Notes: a model not told the origin generated them from the sequence alone. A stretch of 64,000 bases of DNA from Zobellella iuensis (GCF_016746085.1 NZ_JAERTZ010000025.1:558001-622000); one strand, 5' to 3'. Positions 17,596 to 28,073 are shown, counted from the first letter of the stretch. Numbers and translations: made by a program.

Positions 17596-17629
17596 TACAA
17601 AAGCACCGGCCCTTCCCGGGCTCGGTGCT
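17596..17629 (-). terminator. Terminator-like hairpin inside the aroF-tyrA intergenic region
   Basis: On the minus strand AGCACCG(AGCCC) pairs with (GGGC)CGGTGCT, followed by TTTTGT, only 7-16 nt before the tyrA start. It could reduce read-through from aroF into tyrA or mask the tyrA ribosome-binding site. Confidence 0.55.
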
Positions 17630-17713
17630 CTATTATGCCCGCTATTGGCCGGCAGCGACAGTAGTCAGGGCCGGCAGGGGCAGCGTTCCGCGGTGCGAGT
17701 GCGAGCCGCCGGC

Positions 17714-18784
<1,071 letters not shown>

Positions 18785-18799
18785 GATGACATCCTCACT

Positions 18800-18817
18800 T
18801 GTAAACAAAACATTACA
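18800..18817 (-). promoter_or_regulatory. TyrR box upstream of aroF
   Basis: Minus-strand TGTAATGTTTTGTTTACA matches the TyrR consensus TGTAAA-N6-TTTACA at 11 of 12 positions, including the essential G and C 14 bp apart. It lies 15 bp before the start codon and overlaps a TGTAAT that may be the -10, a position expected for tyrosine-dependent repression. Confidence 0.8.
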
Positions 18818-19022
18818 ACCAAACTTAAAGAAAAATCACCTCATGTTTGACATATGATAATTTCTCTTTTACGCAACCGCCCTCACCATACCAAGGCAGG
18901 ACTGCCTTGCAAAGCCTGATGTCGGCTAAAAGCCGGTTATTTTGTCCCGATACGCTCAAACGCGCAGAAAAGAGCCAGATTCCGCCTTTCATCGGCATAT
19001 ACTTGAGGCAAGAGAGGAACCT

Positions 19023-19319
19023 ATGAACGAACACGAATACCGGCTGCTGGTGGCCAGCTTCCGCCGCATACTGGATCATTACGGGGTGGATTACCGCCGC
19101 AGCCCTCCATCCTATAACAACGACACCCTCTACGATCACCAGTGCCGGCTGATCGTGCATGAGGTAAGCAAAAGCTGGCTGGCACACTACGGCCACGAAC
19201 CCAGTCCCTTGCTGTTGCAGAAAGCTCTGTTTGCGGCCGAGCAGAGCCGCCGCTTCAGCCCGCCCTGGTATGCCCGCTGGCTGAACTCTGTGCGTAACCT
19301 GGCGCCCCGGCGCCGGTAG
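19023..19319 (+). CDS. Hypothetical protein, 98 residues
   Basis: I do not recognise this protein. It starts at the ATG at 19023 after a good AGAGGAAC ribosome-binding sequence; the longer frame from 18942 is less likely. It is soluble, rich in His, Tyr and Arg, and predicted largely helical, with no signal peptide or membrane segment. Notable stretches are RILDHYGVDYRRSPPSY and HEVSKSWLAHYGHEPSP. The basic C-terminus ends APRRR. It lies alone between aroF and the DUF502 gene; codon use resembles its neighbours. Confidence 0.65.
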   Translation: MNEHEYRLLVASFRRILDHYGVDYRRSPPSYNNDTLYDHQCRLIVHEVSKSWLAHYGHEPSPLLLQKALFAAEQSRRFSPPWYARWLNSVRNLAPRRR

Positions 19320-19413
19320 CGCACGACCCGCCCTGACACAAGCGCCGGTGGTCGGGCTGGTATTCCTGCCGGGATCTGCCATGATGCCGCCTCCCCCTTC
19401 AAGGACCCCAGAG

Positions 19414-20010
19414 ATGCAACGACTTATCCGCTTTTTCTTTCAGGGCCTGCTGATCCTGCTGCCCTTCGTGCTGACGGTGTATCTGGTATACCTGATCTTC
19501 ACCATGCTCAACGAAACCCTGTTTTCGGCCCTGGGCTCTTTGCTGCGGGTCGTATTCCCGGCCCTGGAGGCGGGCTGGATCTCCGATCTGGCCGGTGGCG
19601 CCATGACCCTGGCGCTGATCATCCTGACCGGCATGTTCGCTTCTTTCTATCTGGGGCGCTACTTTCTCAACCTGTTCGATGCCGTTCTCACCCGCATCCC
19701 CCTGGTAAAGATGCTCTACAACTCCCTGCGGGATCTGTTCAATGCCCTGCTCGGCGACAACAAGCGTTTCGACAAGCCGGTGGGGGTCAGCCTGATGGGT
19801 GGGGAAGTAATGGTGCTGGGCTTTATCACCCGGGAGGAGATGGAAGAGTTCGGGCTGCAGGGCAAGGTTGCCGTCTACCTGCCTCAGTCCTACAACTTCG
19901 CTGGCAACCTGCTGATCGTCGACAAGGACAAGGTGCGGCCGCTGGACATTCCCGCCGGCACCGTCACCACCTTTATCGTCAGCGGCGGAGTGACGGGAGC
20001 AAAGCCGTAA
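19414..20010 (+). CDS. DUF502 family inner-membrane protein
   Basis: The 198-residue protein has two N-terminal membrane segments (about residues 5-30 and 55-80), followed by a soluble domain with the DUF502 hallmarks TRIPLVKMLYNSLRDLFNAL and 'VGVSLMGGEVMVLGFITRE'. The start at 19414 (MQRLIRFFF) is preceded by AAGGA. The function of this widespread family in bacteria is not established. The stop codon TAA fuses directly into a 14-copy 7-bp tandem repeat. Confidence 0.85.
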   Translation: MQRLIRFFFQGLLILLPFVLTVYLVYLIFTMLNETLFSALGSLLRVVFPALEAGWISDLAGGAMTLALIILTGMFASFYLGRYFLNLFDAVLTRIPLVKMLYNSLRDLFNALLGDNKRFDKPVGVSLMGGEVMVLGFITREEMEEFGLQGKVAVYLPQSYNFAGNLLIVDKDKVRPLDIPAGTVTTFIVSGGVTGAKP

Positions 20011-20142
20011 GCGGGAAGCGGGAAGCGGGAAGCGGGAAGCGGGAAGCGGGAAGCGGGAAGCGGGAAGCGGGAAGCGGGAAGCGGGAAGCGGGAAGCGGGA
20101 AGCGGGAAGGAGTTTGAGCTTACCTCTCTTCCGGCTTCAAGC
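20009..20142. repeat. 7-bp tandem repeat with partial inverted arm (heptad element, site 1)
   Basis: About 14 perfect copies of GCGGGAA run from 20011 to 20108, beginning within the stop codon of the DUF502 gene. At 20129-20142 come TTCCGGC TTCAAGC, heptads nearly complementary to the array, so the RNA could fold back. It lies between two convergent genes (DUF502 protein and mlaA). The two related loci are at 43173 and 45170. Confidence 0.9.
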
Positions 20143-20162
20143 TGCTGGCCTACCGCTTTCTT

Positions 20163-20951
20163 TTATCCGTCGATCTCGTCCATAAAGTCGCCCAAGTCGT
20201 CTTCCGACATGGCACCCGCCTCCTTGCCCACCTTGGTCGCCTGGTATTGCAGATAGAAATCCTTGGTCAGGCCGTAGGGATCGAGCGCATTGTCAATAAT
20301 GGGTTCGCGTTCGATCAGCTGGCTACGCTGATACAGGCCGCCAAGCATCCATTTCCCGGTGCGCATGGCAAAGGTCATCACATCGTAGGGGAAATACAGG
20401 CTGTCCACGACGTCTCCCGACAGCTGCCGCAGGGTATAAGGCCCCATCAGTGGCACCATCAGATAGGGACCATCGCCGATGCCCATCTGCCCCATGACCT
20501 GGCTGAAATCCTTGGACTGGGGCGGCAACGCGATTTTTCCCGCCACATCAAAAAAGCCCAGCACCCCAAAAGTACTGTTGATCCCAAACCGGGCCAGATT
20601 GGTGCCGGCCCCGGCAAATTCTCCCGTCACCAGATGATTGACGAAACTGGCCGGCTCCTCCAGATTCGACACCACATTTTGTATCCCTTCCTTGAGCGGA
20701 TCGGGTACCAGGTTGGCATAGGTATGCACTACCGGACGCACCGCATAGGGCTCCAGCAGGTCGTAGTTGATCACCCAGGCGGCCCGGTTAACCGGCTCGA
20801 AGGGGTCCCGCGGATCATTGGCCGTGGACTTGGCATAGTCCGCCGGCTTGTTGGAAGAAAAAGGATCATTGACCCGGGGTTGCGCGTCCCCCTGAGCTGC
20901 GGCACAGCCCGCCAAGGTTACGCCTGCCGTCAATATCAGCACTCGCCACAT
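20163..20951 (-). CDS. mlaA: MlaA (VacJ) family outer-membrane lipoprotein
   Basis: The 262-residue lipoprotein has the signal MWRVLILTAGVTLAGC (Cys16 lipidated). Family motifs are DPFEPVNRAAWVINYDLLE, 'PASFVNHLVTGEFAGAGTNL' and GPYLMVPLMGPYTLR. MlaA sits with porins in the outer membrane and removes phospholipids from the outer leaflet, passing them to MlaC and the MlaFEDB complex. The mlaFEDCB operon is not in this window. The C-terminal tail is acidic (EDDLGDFMDEIDG). Confidence 0.93.
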   Translation of the reverse strand: MWRVLILTAGVTLAGCAAAQGDAQPRVNDPFSSNKPADYAKSTANDPRDPFEPVNRAAWVINYDLLEPYAVRPVVHTYANLVPDPLKEGIQNVVSNLEEPASFVNHLVTGEFAGAGTNLARFGINSTFGVLGFFDVAGKIALPPQSKDFSQVMGQMGIGDGPYLMVPLMGPYTLRQLSGDVVDSLYFPYDVMTFAMRTGKWMLGGLYQRSQLIEREPIIDNALDPYGLTKDFYLQYQATKVGKEAGAMSEDDLGDFMDEIDG

Positions 20952-20996
20952 AATGTAACCTTATGATTATTGTTATCGTTCTAGTCTAGCTTAGAA

Positions 20997-21017
20997 GCGG
21001 CCGGCAAGACCGGCCGC
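20997..21017 (-). terminator. Hairpin at the end of the ccm operon
   Basis: A perfect 8-bp stem (GCGGCCGG / CCGGCCGC, 5-nt loop) lies 8 bp after the ccmI stop on the minus strand. It is followed by TTCT, so the U-tract is weak. Confidence 0.5.
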
Positions 21018-21024
21018 CCGCCCT

Positions 21025-22236
21025 TTACAGGGGCGTATCTATCATCACGCTGATCCGGCGATCTTCATCGGTGCTCAGCACCCCGCTGCGTCCTTCCCAG
21101 GCATGGGTCACATCGGCCACGTTGCCGCTGGGGGCGATACGCGCCTTGATGACCACCGCCTCCCGGCTGCTCAGGTTGTTGTCGGCCACCATGGCGTCGG
21201 CATTGGACAGGGTGATGGTCAGCGGAAAGGCCGGCTGCTCGATGCGACGGGCCACCAGCGGCATTTCGCCGCCCGCGGCGTCCACCGCGAACACGAACAG
21301 CACTGAGCCGGGATGGTAAGGCACCGAGCTCGAGGTATTGACCTCCACTTCGTAACGCGGGCCCGTCACCGGCGTGGTGTCGGCGGCGGCCAGGCGCTGC
21401 TCGGCAAAGGCCACCGAACGCTCGATCATAGCGTATCGGGGATTATCCGGCGACATCCGGGTCAGCATTTCCCGCCAGCGCTCGGCGGCGGTAGCAAAAT
21501 CGTCCTGCTGCAGGGCCATAAAGGCGAACACCGACCAGGCCTCGAGGTTGTCGGGATCCTGCACCAGCGCATTTTTAATCAGGCCTTCGGCGCGCAGGGT
21601 TTCACCTGTCATGGCCAGCGCCTCCGCATAAGGCACCACCACCGCCTGCACGTCGGCGGTCAGGTTCATGGCTTTTTCCAGCGATTCCTTGGCGGTTTCC
21701 CCGTCGCGCATCTCCAGCGCCAGCCGTCCCAGCAGCAGCCAGCCACGGAAATCGTCGCCGTCCTGGTGCAGGCGGGTGCGCAGGGCCAGCATCAGCTCGC
21801 GCACATCCTGTTCGGTCATGCTCTCGTCCTGCTCCACCAGTATCCGCCGGGACAGCTCCGCCAGCCGCCCGCTGGCGTCCTGCCACTGGGCCACTTCCCG
21901 GTGGGCGCCAACCTGCCAGTAGCCGGCATAGCTGACGGCAATCACCACCAGCACCGCCGGCAGCCACAAAGCAGGGCTCTTCCTGGTGTTCAGTTGCGGC
22001 TCCTGCACCATGTCGTCGAGCAGGCTTTTCTGCAGTTCGCGCTCGGCCGCCTCGCTGTCTTCCAGCAGCCCCTGCTCGCTGTCCTGCTCCAGTTCCAGCA
22101 ACCGTTGCCGGTACAGCTGGGTATTGAGTTCGTTGCGGCTGTGGCTGGATTCGGCCCGGCCTCGCGTCAAAGGCAGTATTATCACCAGCGCCAATATTGC
22201 CGTCAGCAAGGCACTGAAGATCCAAAATAAGGTCAT
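21025..22236 (-). CDS. ccmI: Cytochrome c maturation protein CcmI
   Basis: The 403-residue protein has two membrane segments (residues about 3-20 and 96-114) with a cytoplasmic loop between, containing the leucine-zipper-like ELNTQLYRQRLLELEQD. A large periplasmic TPR domain follows (about 125-280) and then a beta-rich C-terminal domain. CcmI is the apocytochrome c chaperone that hands substrates to the CcmF/H ligation complex. In E. coli it is fused to CcmH; here it is separate, with 1 bp between the genes. Confidence 0.92.
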   Translation of the reverse strand: MTLFWIFSALLTAILALVIILPLTRGRAESSHSRNELNTQLYRQRLLELEQDSEQGLLEDSEAAERELQKSLLDDMVQEPQLNTRKSPALWLPAVLVVIAVSYAGYWQVGAHREVAQWQDASGRLAELSRRILVEQDESMTEQDVRELMLALRTRLHQDGDDFRGWLLLGRLALEMRDGETAKESLEKAMNLTADVQAVVVPYAEALAMTGETLRAEGLIKNALVQDPDNLEAWSVFAFMALQQDDFATAAERWREMLTRMSPDNPRYAMIERSVAFAEQRLAAADTTPVTGPRYEVEVNTSSSVPYHPGSVLFVFAVDAAGGEMPLVARRIEQPAFPLTITLSNADAMVADNNLSSREAVVIKARIAPSGNVADVTHAWEGRSGVLSTDEDRRISVMIDTPL

Positions 22237-22237
22237 A

Positions 22238-22711
22238 TCAGCTCTCTTTATCTTTGTTCAGCAGATCCGCCAGGCGTTTTTTCTCTTCGGTACTCAGCTC
22301 ATCGCCATCGTTACGCCGGGTCCGGCGGGTACGCACCAGGATCACCACCAGCCCCAGCAGGATCACCAGTACCGGGCCCGCCCACAGGATAACGGTAGAG
22401 GCCATCAGCGGCGGCTTGTAAAGGATGAAGTTGCCGTAGCGGGCCACCATGAAATCGATGACTTCCTGTTTCGAGTTCCCCTCGCGCAGCATTTCATAGG
22501 TCTTGTCCCGCAGATCCTTGGCCAGTTCCGCATTGGAGTCGGAGATATCCTGGTTCTGGCATTTGGGGCAGCGCAGCTCCCGGGTCAGCTCGCGGAACAC
22601 CGCTTCCTGGGCGGGGGAGTCGAATTCGTAAACATCGATGGACGACTGGGCGGCCACCGGCGGCACCAGCCAGGCCCCGGCCAGCAATATCAGGATCGAC
22701 AGTAGACGCAT
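22238..22711 (-). CDS. ccmH: Cytochrome c maturation protein CcmH
   Basis: The 157-residue protein has a signal peptide, a periplasmic thioredoxin-like helical domain with the redox motif LRCPKCQNQDISDSNA, and a membrane segment at about 105-125 followed by a basic, charged C-terminus. It reduces apocytochrome CXXCH cysteines before haem attachment. This is the short CcmH form, not fused to CcmI. Confidence 0.95.
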   Translation of the reverse strand: MRLLSILILLAGAWLVPPVAAQSSIDVYEFDSPAQEAVFRELTRELRCPKCQNQDISDSNAELAKDLRDKTYEMLREGNSKQEVIDFMVARYGNFILYKPPLMASTVILWAGPVLVILLGLVVILVRTRRTRRNDGDELSTEEKKRLADLLNKDKES

Positions 22712-22714
22712 CGG

Positions 22715-23248
22715 TTACTCCATCCGCTCGAAAATGGGCTTGAGGGTCTGCTGCCAGACCTGCTCGTTGACATCCCCCACATGGCGGTAACGGATCACCC
22801 CCGAACTGTCGATCAGGAAGGTTTCCGGCGCACCGTACACCCCCAGGTCGAGGCCCAGCATGCCGCGGGGATCGTAGAGATCGATGGCATAGGGGTTGCC
22901 CAGGTTGGTCAGCCAACGCAGGGCCTTGTCGCGCTCGTCCTTGTAGTTCATGCCGATAATGTGAATGCCCTGCTTCGCCTTCAGCTCGTTCAGGTACTCA
23001 TGCTCGGCATAGCAGGTCGGGCACCAGGTGGCCCACACATTGAGCAGCATGGGCCGGCCGGTGAAGATGTCCTTGCCGTGCTGCTTGTCGAGATCGTGCA
23101 GGTCCTGCAGGGTGAACTCCGGGATCGGCTGATCGATCAGTACCGACTCCAGTTTGGTGGGATCGGAGAACAACCCCTTGTACAGGAAGACGCTGGCGCC
23201 GAGGAACAGCAGCAGCGGAATGGACAGGATCAGGATACGGCGGTTCAT
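22715..23248 (-). CDS. dsbE: Thiol:disulfide interchange protein DsbE (CcmG)
   Basis: The 177-residue protein has a membrane anchor at residues 5-25 and a periplasmic thioredoxin fold. The active site is NVWATWCPTCYAEH (CPTC), followed by the cis-Pro region near 'GAPETFLIDSSGVI'. It keeps apocytochrome or CcmH cysteines reduced, with electrons from DsbD. The start overlaps the ccmF stop by 4 bp. Confidence 0.95.
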   Translation of the reverse strand: MNRRILILSIPLLLFLGASVFLYKGLFSDPTKLESVLIDQPIPEFTLQDLHDLDKQHGKDIFTGRPMLLNVWATWCPTCYAEHEYLNELKAKQGIHIIGMNYKDERDKALRWLTNLGNPYAIDLYDPRGMLGLDLGVYGAPETFLIDSSGVIRYRHVGDVNEQVWQQTLKPIFERME

Positions 23249-25200
23249 GCAACCTCCTGCTCGCGTTTACGGCCGAAACGATAGCGCTTGTCGACCATGG
23301 CAATGACACCACCGATGGACATCAGCACGGCGCCGAACCAGATCCAGCGCACGAACGGCTTGTAGTAGAGCCGCACCGCCCAGGCGCCGTCGTTCAGCTC
23401 TTCGCCCAGGGCGGCGTACAGATCCCGGGTAAAGCCGGCGTTGATGGCCGCCTCGGTCATGGGCATGCGCTGCACCACGTACATCCGCTTCTCGGCGCGC
23501 AGTTCGGTCAGCGGCCGGCCGTTCTTGGCCACCCCGATCACTCCCTTGAAGCCCTCGTAGTTGGGGCCGTCGGCCCGGCGGGTGCCCTCGAAGGTGAAGG
23601 TGTAGCCGGCGAAGGTGACGCTGTCGCCCTTGCTCATGCGCACGTCCCGCTCGATGCTGTAGATCTGGGTGCAACTGATACCGATGATGGACACCGCCAG
23701 GCCGACGTGGCCGAGGATCATGGCCCAGTGGCTGTTGCCGAGCTTGCGCACCCCCACGCCGAAACGGTGCTTGTGGGTGGCGCGGATCCAGGTTTCCTGC
23801 AGGCTGGTGATCACGATAAAGATGCCGAGGCCGATGCCCACCGCCGCCCAGATTTCGAAATTCTCGGCAAACCACCAGGGCAAGGCCAGTCCCAGCACCG
23901 TACTCGCGGCCAGGGCAAACAGCAGCTTGCCGTTGACGTCCTTCATCTGCTGGCGGCGCCAGCGGAACAGCGGGCCCGCCCCCAGCAACAGGGCGAAGGG
24001 AATGATCAGCCAGGCGTACAGGCTGTCGAAGAAGGGCGCGCCTATGCTGATGCTGCCCAGGCCGAGCTCCTTGTGTACCAGGGGCAGCAGGGTGCCGATC
24101 AACACCACCACCAGCCCCGCCATCAGCACTATGTTGTTGCCGAGCAGCATGGTTTCCCGACTGGCCAGCTCATGCTTGCCGTGGCTGCGCACTTCGGCGC
24201 CCTTGATGGCGTACAGCAGCAGCGACGAGCCCACCACCAGCAGCAGGAACACCAGGATGAACAGGCCCCGGGTCGGATCCGAGGCGAAGGCATGTACCGA
24301 CACCAGCACCCCAGAGCGAACCAGGAAGGTGCCGAGCAGGCTGAGCGAGAAGGCCATGATCGCCAACAGCACCGTCCAGGCCTTGAAGGTGGCCCGCTTT
24401 TCGGTCACCGCCAAGGAATGAATCAGCGCCGTGCCCGCCAGCCAGGGCATAAAGGAGGCGTTTTCCACCGGATCCCAGAACCACCAGCCGCCCCAGCCCA
24501 GCTCGTAATAGGCCCACCAGGAGCCGAGCGCGATGCCTAGGGTCAGGAAGACCCAGGCGGCCATGGTCCAGGGCCGGGACCAGCGGGCCCAGGCCGCGTC
24601 CAGCTTGCCGGTCATCAGCGAGGCGATGGCGAAGGCGAAGGCCACGGAAAAGCCCACATAGCCCATGTACAGCATGGGCGGATGGAAGATAAGCCCCGGA
24701 TCCTGCAGCAGCGGGTTGAGATCCCGGCCGTCCACCGGGAAATAGGGCAGGGTCCGTTCGAAGGGGTTGGAGGTGAGCAGCACGAACAGCAAAAAGCCGA
24801 TGCCCACCATGCCCATCACGCTCAGCACCCGGGCCACCGCATCCAGCGGCAGGGCCCGGCTGAAACGGGCCACCGCCGCGGTCCAGCCCGCCAGGATCAG
24901 CACCCACAGCAGCAGGGAGCCCTCGTGGGCGCCCCACACCGCCGAAATACGATATTCCAGCGGCAACAGGCTGTTGGAATTGGAAGCCACGTAGAGCACG
25001 GTAAAGTCGTGATCGATAAAAGCCCAGGTCAGGCAGAGGAAAGACACCAGCAGGAAGCCGAACTGGGCGTAGGCCAGCGGCCGGGCCAGCAGCATCATGC
25101 TGACGTTGCCGCGGGCGGCACCCAGCAGCGGATAGATACTCAGGATGACGGTCGCCGCCAGGGCCAGGATCAGGGTAAATTGGCCTATCTCAGGGATCAT
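23245..25200 (-). CDS. ccmF: Haem lyase subunit CcmF
   Basis: The 651-residue polytopic inner-membrane protein has about 15 hydrophobic segments. The tryptophan-rich haem-handling motif [18 protein letters not shown] is present, as are conserved periplasmic and membrane His residues. With CcmH and CcmI it takes haem from holo-CcmE and ligates it to apocytochrome c. The length matches the family (E. coli 647). ATG overlaps the ccmE stop by 4 bp. Confidence 0.96.
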   Translation of the reverse strand: MIPEIGQFTLILALAATVILSIYPLLGAARGNVSMMLLARPLAYAQFGFLLVSFLCLTWAFIDHDFTVLYVASNSNSLLPLEYRISAVWGAHEGSLLLWVLILAGWTAAVARFSRALPLDAVARVLSVMGMVGIGFLLFVLLTSNPFERTLPYFPVDGRDLNPLLQDPGLIFHPPMLYMGYVGFSVAFAFAIASLMTGKLDAAWARWSRPWTMAAWVFLTLGIALGSWWAYYELGWGGWWFWDPVENASFMPWLAGTALIHSLAVTEKRATFKAWTVLLAIMAFSLSLLGTFLVRSGVLVSVHAFASDPTRGLFILVFLLLVVGSSLLLYAIKGAEVRSHGKHELASRETMLLGNNIVLMAGLVVVLIGTLLPLVHKELGLGSISIGAPFFDSLYAWLIIPFALLLGAGPLFRWRRQQMKDVNGKLLFALAASTVLGLALPWWFAENFEIWAAVGIGLGIFIVITSLQETWIRATHKHRFGVGVRKLGNSHWAMILGHVGLAVSIIGISCTQIYSIERDVRMSKGDSVTFAGYTFTFEGTRRADGPNYEGFKGVIGVAKNGRPLTELRAEKRMYVVQRMPMTEAAINAGFTRDLYAALGEELNDGAWAVRLYYKPFVRWIWFGAVLMSIGGVIAMVDKRYRFGRKREQEVA

Positions 25201-25691
25201 GAACGACTCCCTTGCAGCTGTTCCTCGGTATATTCCGGCTTGAAGTGCTCCATCCCTTTGAGCGCCTCCGCCACCTCGGCCGGCATGTATTCTTCATCGT
25301 GCTTGGCCAGCACCTCGAAGGCATTGACGGTGCGGGCATTTTCCAGATTACCCTGGGCCACTATGCCCTGCCCTTCCCGGAACAGGTCCGGCAAGATGCC
25401 GTCGAACAGCACCGTCACCTTTTCACCGCCCGCATCGATCAGATCGAAGCTGACCTTCAGGCTTTGCTGATCCCGGGACACGGATCCCGGTACCACCAGG
25501 CCGCCGATGCGCAGGCGCTGGCCCACTTCCGGCTTGATGTTGTCCTTGCCCTTGCCCTGCACCAGCTCGGTCGGGGTATAGAAGAGGTCGATATTCTGCT
25601 GCAATGCATAGAGCACCAGAGCGGTCATGACCGACAAACCAACCACCACGGCTACCAGCAGGGTCATCCGCTTCTTACGTCTTGGGTTCAT
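25197..25691 (-). CDS. ccmE: Haem chaperone CcmE
   Basis: The 164-residue protein has an N-terminal membrane anchor (about residues 9-29) and a periplasmic OB-fold. The covalent haem-binding site is [14 protein letters not shown], with the His (equivalent to E. coli His130) and nearby Tyr. CcmE carries haem from CcmC to CcmF. The C-terminal tail is flexible and charged. Confidence 0.96.
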   Translation of the reverse strand: MNPRRKKRMTLLVAVVVGLSVMTALVLYALQQNIDLFYTPTELVQGKGKDNIKPEVGQRLRIGGLVVPGSVSRDQQSLKVSFDLIDAGGEKVTVLFDGILPDLFREGQGIVAQGNLENARTVNAFEVLAKHDEEYMPAEVAEALKGMEHFKPEYTEEQLQGSRS

Positions 25692-25894
25692 AAGGTGTTC
25701 TCCAACTTCTGGGCGGCCTTGCGACGGGCGACCCGGGCTTGTTTCTGTTTGACCTCGCGCAGCAAGCGTTTCTTCGTTGTTATGGTGGCCACCACCAACC
25801 CGAGCAGGGCCAGCAGGGTCACGGCAAAGGACAGCCAGACATAGAAGCCGTAGCCGCCCATGGCCCAGAATGCGGACCAGCTTTCAAATTTCAT
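25688..25894 (-). CDS. ccmD: Haem exporter protein CcmD
   Basis: The 68-residue protein has one membrane helix (about residues 14-37) and a strongly basic C-terminal tail ([19 protein letters not shown]). CcmD stabilises CcmC-CcmE and promotes release of holo-CcmE. It overlaps ccmC by 11 bp and ccmE by 4 bp. Confidence 0.92.
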   Translation of the reverse strand: MKFESWSAFWAMGGYGFYVWLSFAVTLLALLGLVVATITTKKRLLREVKQKQARVARRKAAQKLENTL

Positions 25895-26639
25895 CCTGTT
25901 CCTCCGCCATTTTCAGTACCCAGGGCCGGTGCGACTCCCGCCGGATCAGCTCGTTGCGCAGCCGCATCAGGGTCAGCGCGCCCAGGAAACAGATAAACGC
26001 CAGTATCATGATCAGCAGCGGCCAGAGCATGTCGTTGGAAATGGACGGCTTGGCGAACTTGGTGATGGTGGCGCCCTGGTGCAGGGTGTTCCACCACTCC
26101 ACCGAATAGTGGATGATGGGCAGGTTGATCACCCCCACCAGCGCCAGTATGCCCGCCGCCCGGCCGGCCAGCACCTTGTCGGAAATGGCGTTGTACAGGG
26201 CGATGACGCCCAGGTAGAGGAACAGCAGGATCAGCTCCGAGGTCAGGCGGGCGTCCCACACCCACCAGGTGCCCCACATGGGCTTGCCCCAGGCGGCGCC
26301 GGTAAAGAGCGCGATAAAGGTGAAAACGGCGCCCACCGGGGCGATGGCCGCCACCGCCATGTCGGCGGTCTTGATCTGCCACACCAGGCCGATAAAGGCG
26401 GCCACCGCCATCGAGGAGTAAGCCCCCATCGACATGATGGCGGAAGGCACATGGATATAGATGATGCGGAAGGCATCACCCTGCTGGTAATCGGCAGGGG
26501 CGAAGGCCAGCCCCCAGGCCAGGCCGACCGCAAACGAAATCACGCTGAATACAACGAACCAGGGCAGCCAGAGCCCGGCCAGCCGGTAGGCCTCTTCGGG
26601 CTTGGCATAGGGATGTAACCATTTCCACATCTTGCTCAC
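25884..26639 (-). CDS. ccmC: Haem exporter protein CcmC
   Basis: The 251-residue protein has six predicted membrane helices. The WWD domain is GTWWVWDARLTSELIL; two flanking periplasmic His ligands lie in 'IIYIHVPSAIMS' and 'PIIHYSVEWWNTLH'. CcmC loads haem onto CcmE on the periplasmic face. An 82-bp gap separates it from ccmB upstream. Confidence 0.95.
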   Translation of the reverse strand: MSKMWKWLHPYAKPEEAYRLAGLWLPWFVVFSVISFAVGLAWGLAFAPADYQQGDAFRIIYIHVPSAIMSMGAYSSMAVAAFIGLVWQIKTADMAVAAIAPVGAVFTFIALFTGAAWGKPMWGTWWVWDARLTSELILLFLYLGVIALYNAISDKVLAGRAAGILALVGVINLPIIHYSVEWWNTLHQGATITKFAKPSISNDMLWPLLIMILAFICFLGALTLMRLRNELIRRESHRPWVLKMAEEQDEI

Positions 26640-26721
26640 AGACCTTTTTTTGTATCACACATTGTTCACACGAATTCAAGATACCCTAAATCCGCCGCTC
26701 AAAAAACCTTTGCCCGCAGGC

Positions 26722-27390
26722 CTAGTTCACACTCACCCGCAACGCCGCCGCTATGGCGAAGGGCGCCAGGGTGATGCTGCCCGCCAGCATGGCCCCCAGA
26801 ATCGCCAGCTGACCATTGTAGGGCACCCCCATGGTGGCCGCCTCTATCGCCGAGGTGGCGAAGATCAGCACCGGAATATAGAGCGGCAGGGTCAGCAGGC
26901 TCAGCAGTACGCCGCCCTTGCCGATACCCACCGTCAGGGCCACCCCGATGGCACCGAGCAGACTGAGGATGGGCGTGCCCAGCAACAGGGTCCAGAACAC
27001 GCCCAGAAAACCGGCCAGATCCAGACTCAGCAGCACCGCCACCAGAGGCGACAGCAGCAGCAGCGGCAAGCCGGTCAGCAGCCAGTGCGCCAGCACCTTG
27101 GCCAGGGCCAGTACGCCTAAAGGACAGGGCATCAGCATTAATTGTTCCAGGGTGCCGTCAATAAAATCGTCCCGGAACAGCCGCTCCAGCGCCAGCAGCG
27201 ACGACAGCAGCGCCGCCACCCAGACGATGCCCGGGGCGATGCGCGCCAGCAGGGCCGGCTCGGGGCCGATCCCCAGGGGAAAGAGGGTAATGACGATAAT
27301 GAAAAACCACAGCGGGTTGAGGATATCGGCGCGCCGGCGCAAGGCCGACACCAATTCGCGCCGGACCACGCCGGTAAACATGGCGTTCAT
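26722..27390 (-). CDS. ccmB: Haem exporter protein CcmB
   Basis: The 222-residue protein has six membrane helices and is the permease partner of CcmA. The start is the ATG at 27390, which overlaps the ccmA stop as ATGA; an open frame continues upstream only because it shadows ccmA. Family stretches are '[18 protein letters not shown]'-like ([14 protein letters not shown]) and '[14 protein letters not shown]'. CcmAB uses ATP to release holo-CcmE from CcmCD. Confidence 0.95.
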   Translation of the reverse strand: MNAMFTGVVRRELVSALRRRADILNPLWFFIIVITLFPLGIGPEPALLARIAPGIVWVAALLSSLLALERLFRDDFIDGTLEQLMLMPCPLGVLALAKVLAHWLLTGLPLLLLSPLVAVLLSLDLAGFLGVFWTLLLGTPILSLLGAIGVALTVGIGKGGVLLSLLTLPLYIPVLIFATSAIEAATMGVPYNGQLAILGAMLAGSITLAPFAIAAALRVSVN

Positions 27391-28019
27391 GCGTCTTTCT
27401 CCTGGAAGGGACTCAGGTGCAGGGTACGCACCCGGTCGGCACTCAGGGACAGGTCCTGGTGGGTGGTGATCAGCACCATGCCGCCGGTATCGGTATGTTC
27501 CAGCAACAGCCGCTCCAGCACCTTGACCCCGTGTTTGTCGATGGCGGTAAAGGGCTCGTCCAGGATCCACAGCCTGGGGCCGCCCAGCCACAACCGGGCC
27601 AGGGCCACCCGGCGCTTCTGCCCGGCCGACAGCTGGCCGGCATACTGATCCTCCAGCCCGGCCAGCCCCACCAGCGCCAGCACCTCCCACAGGTTGACCG
27701 TGCTGCCGAGATGGTGCATGCGGCGGAAAAAAGCCAGGTTTTCGAAGGCGGTCAGCTCATGTTTGATACCGGCCTGATGGCCGAGGTAGAACAATTCCTG
27801 ATGGTAAATATCGCGACATTGCTCGATATTTTCGCCGGACCAGTACACTTCCCCGCCGTAGGGACGGGACAAACCGGCCAGCAGCCGCAGCAGGCTGGTT
27901 TTGCCGACCCCGTTGGGGCCCGCCACCTGTACCAGCTCGCCGGGAGAAACCGTTAACGATAACTCGCTGAACAGAGTGCGCTCTTCACGGACACAGGTTA
28001 AAGCTCTGGCTTCAAGCAT
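27387..28019 (-). CDS. ccmA: Haem exporter ATP-binding protein CcmA
   Basis: The 210-residue ABC ATPase is the first gene of the ccm operon. Walker A is GPNGVGKTS, the signature is [13 protein letters not shown], Walker B is [12 protein letters not shown] and the switch His is in LITTHQDL. It energises release of haem-loaded CcmE with CcmB. A TAGACT hexamer that may be its -10 lies about 35 bp upstream. Confidence 0.96.
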   Translation of the reverse strand: MLEARALTCVREERTLFSELSLTVSPGELVQVAGPNGVGKTSLLRLLAGLSRPYGGEVYWSGENIEQCRDIYHQELFYLGHQAGIKHELTAFENLAFFRRMHHLGSTVNLWEVLALVGLAGLEDQYAGQLSAGQKRRVALARLWLGGPRLWILDEPFTAIDKHGVKVLERLLLEHTDTGGMVLITTHQDLSLSADRVRTLHLSPFQEKDA

Positions 28020-28039
28020 AGATCAGTGTTCAGACCATT

Positions 28040-28073
28040 AAAAATGGGCGCCAGTCTAGCACAGGGCGCCCAT
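28040..28073 (-). terminator. Hairpin between the LysE-family gene and ccmA
   Basis: A perfect 9-bp inverted repeat (ATGGGCGCC / GGCGCCCAT) with a 12-nt loop is followed on the minus strand by TTTTTAATGG. It could terminate the LysE-family transcript. Its loop contains CTAGACT, a plausible -10 for ccmA. Confidence 0.6.

Noticed and set aside
18857-18874. Second TyrR box upstream of aroF
   Set aside because: One half matches but the essential C of the other half is missing.
20011-20108. Heptad array as an in-frame protein repeat
   Set aside because: It starts at the stop codon of the DUF502 gene, and reading through in any frame gives low-complexity peptide with no start or ribosome-binding sequence.
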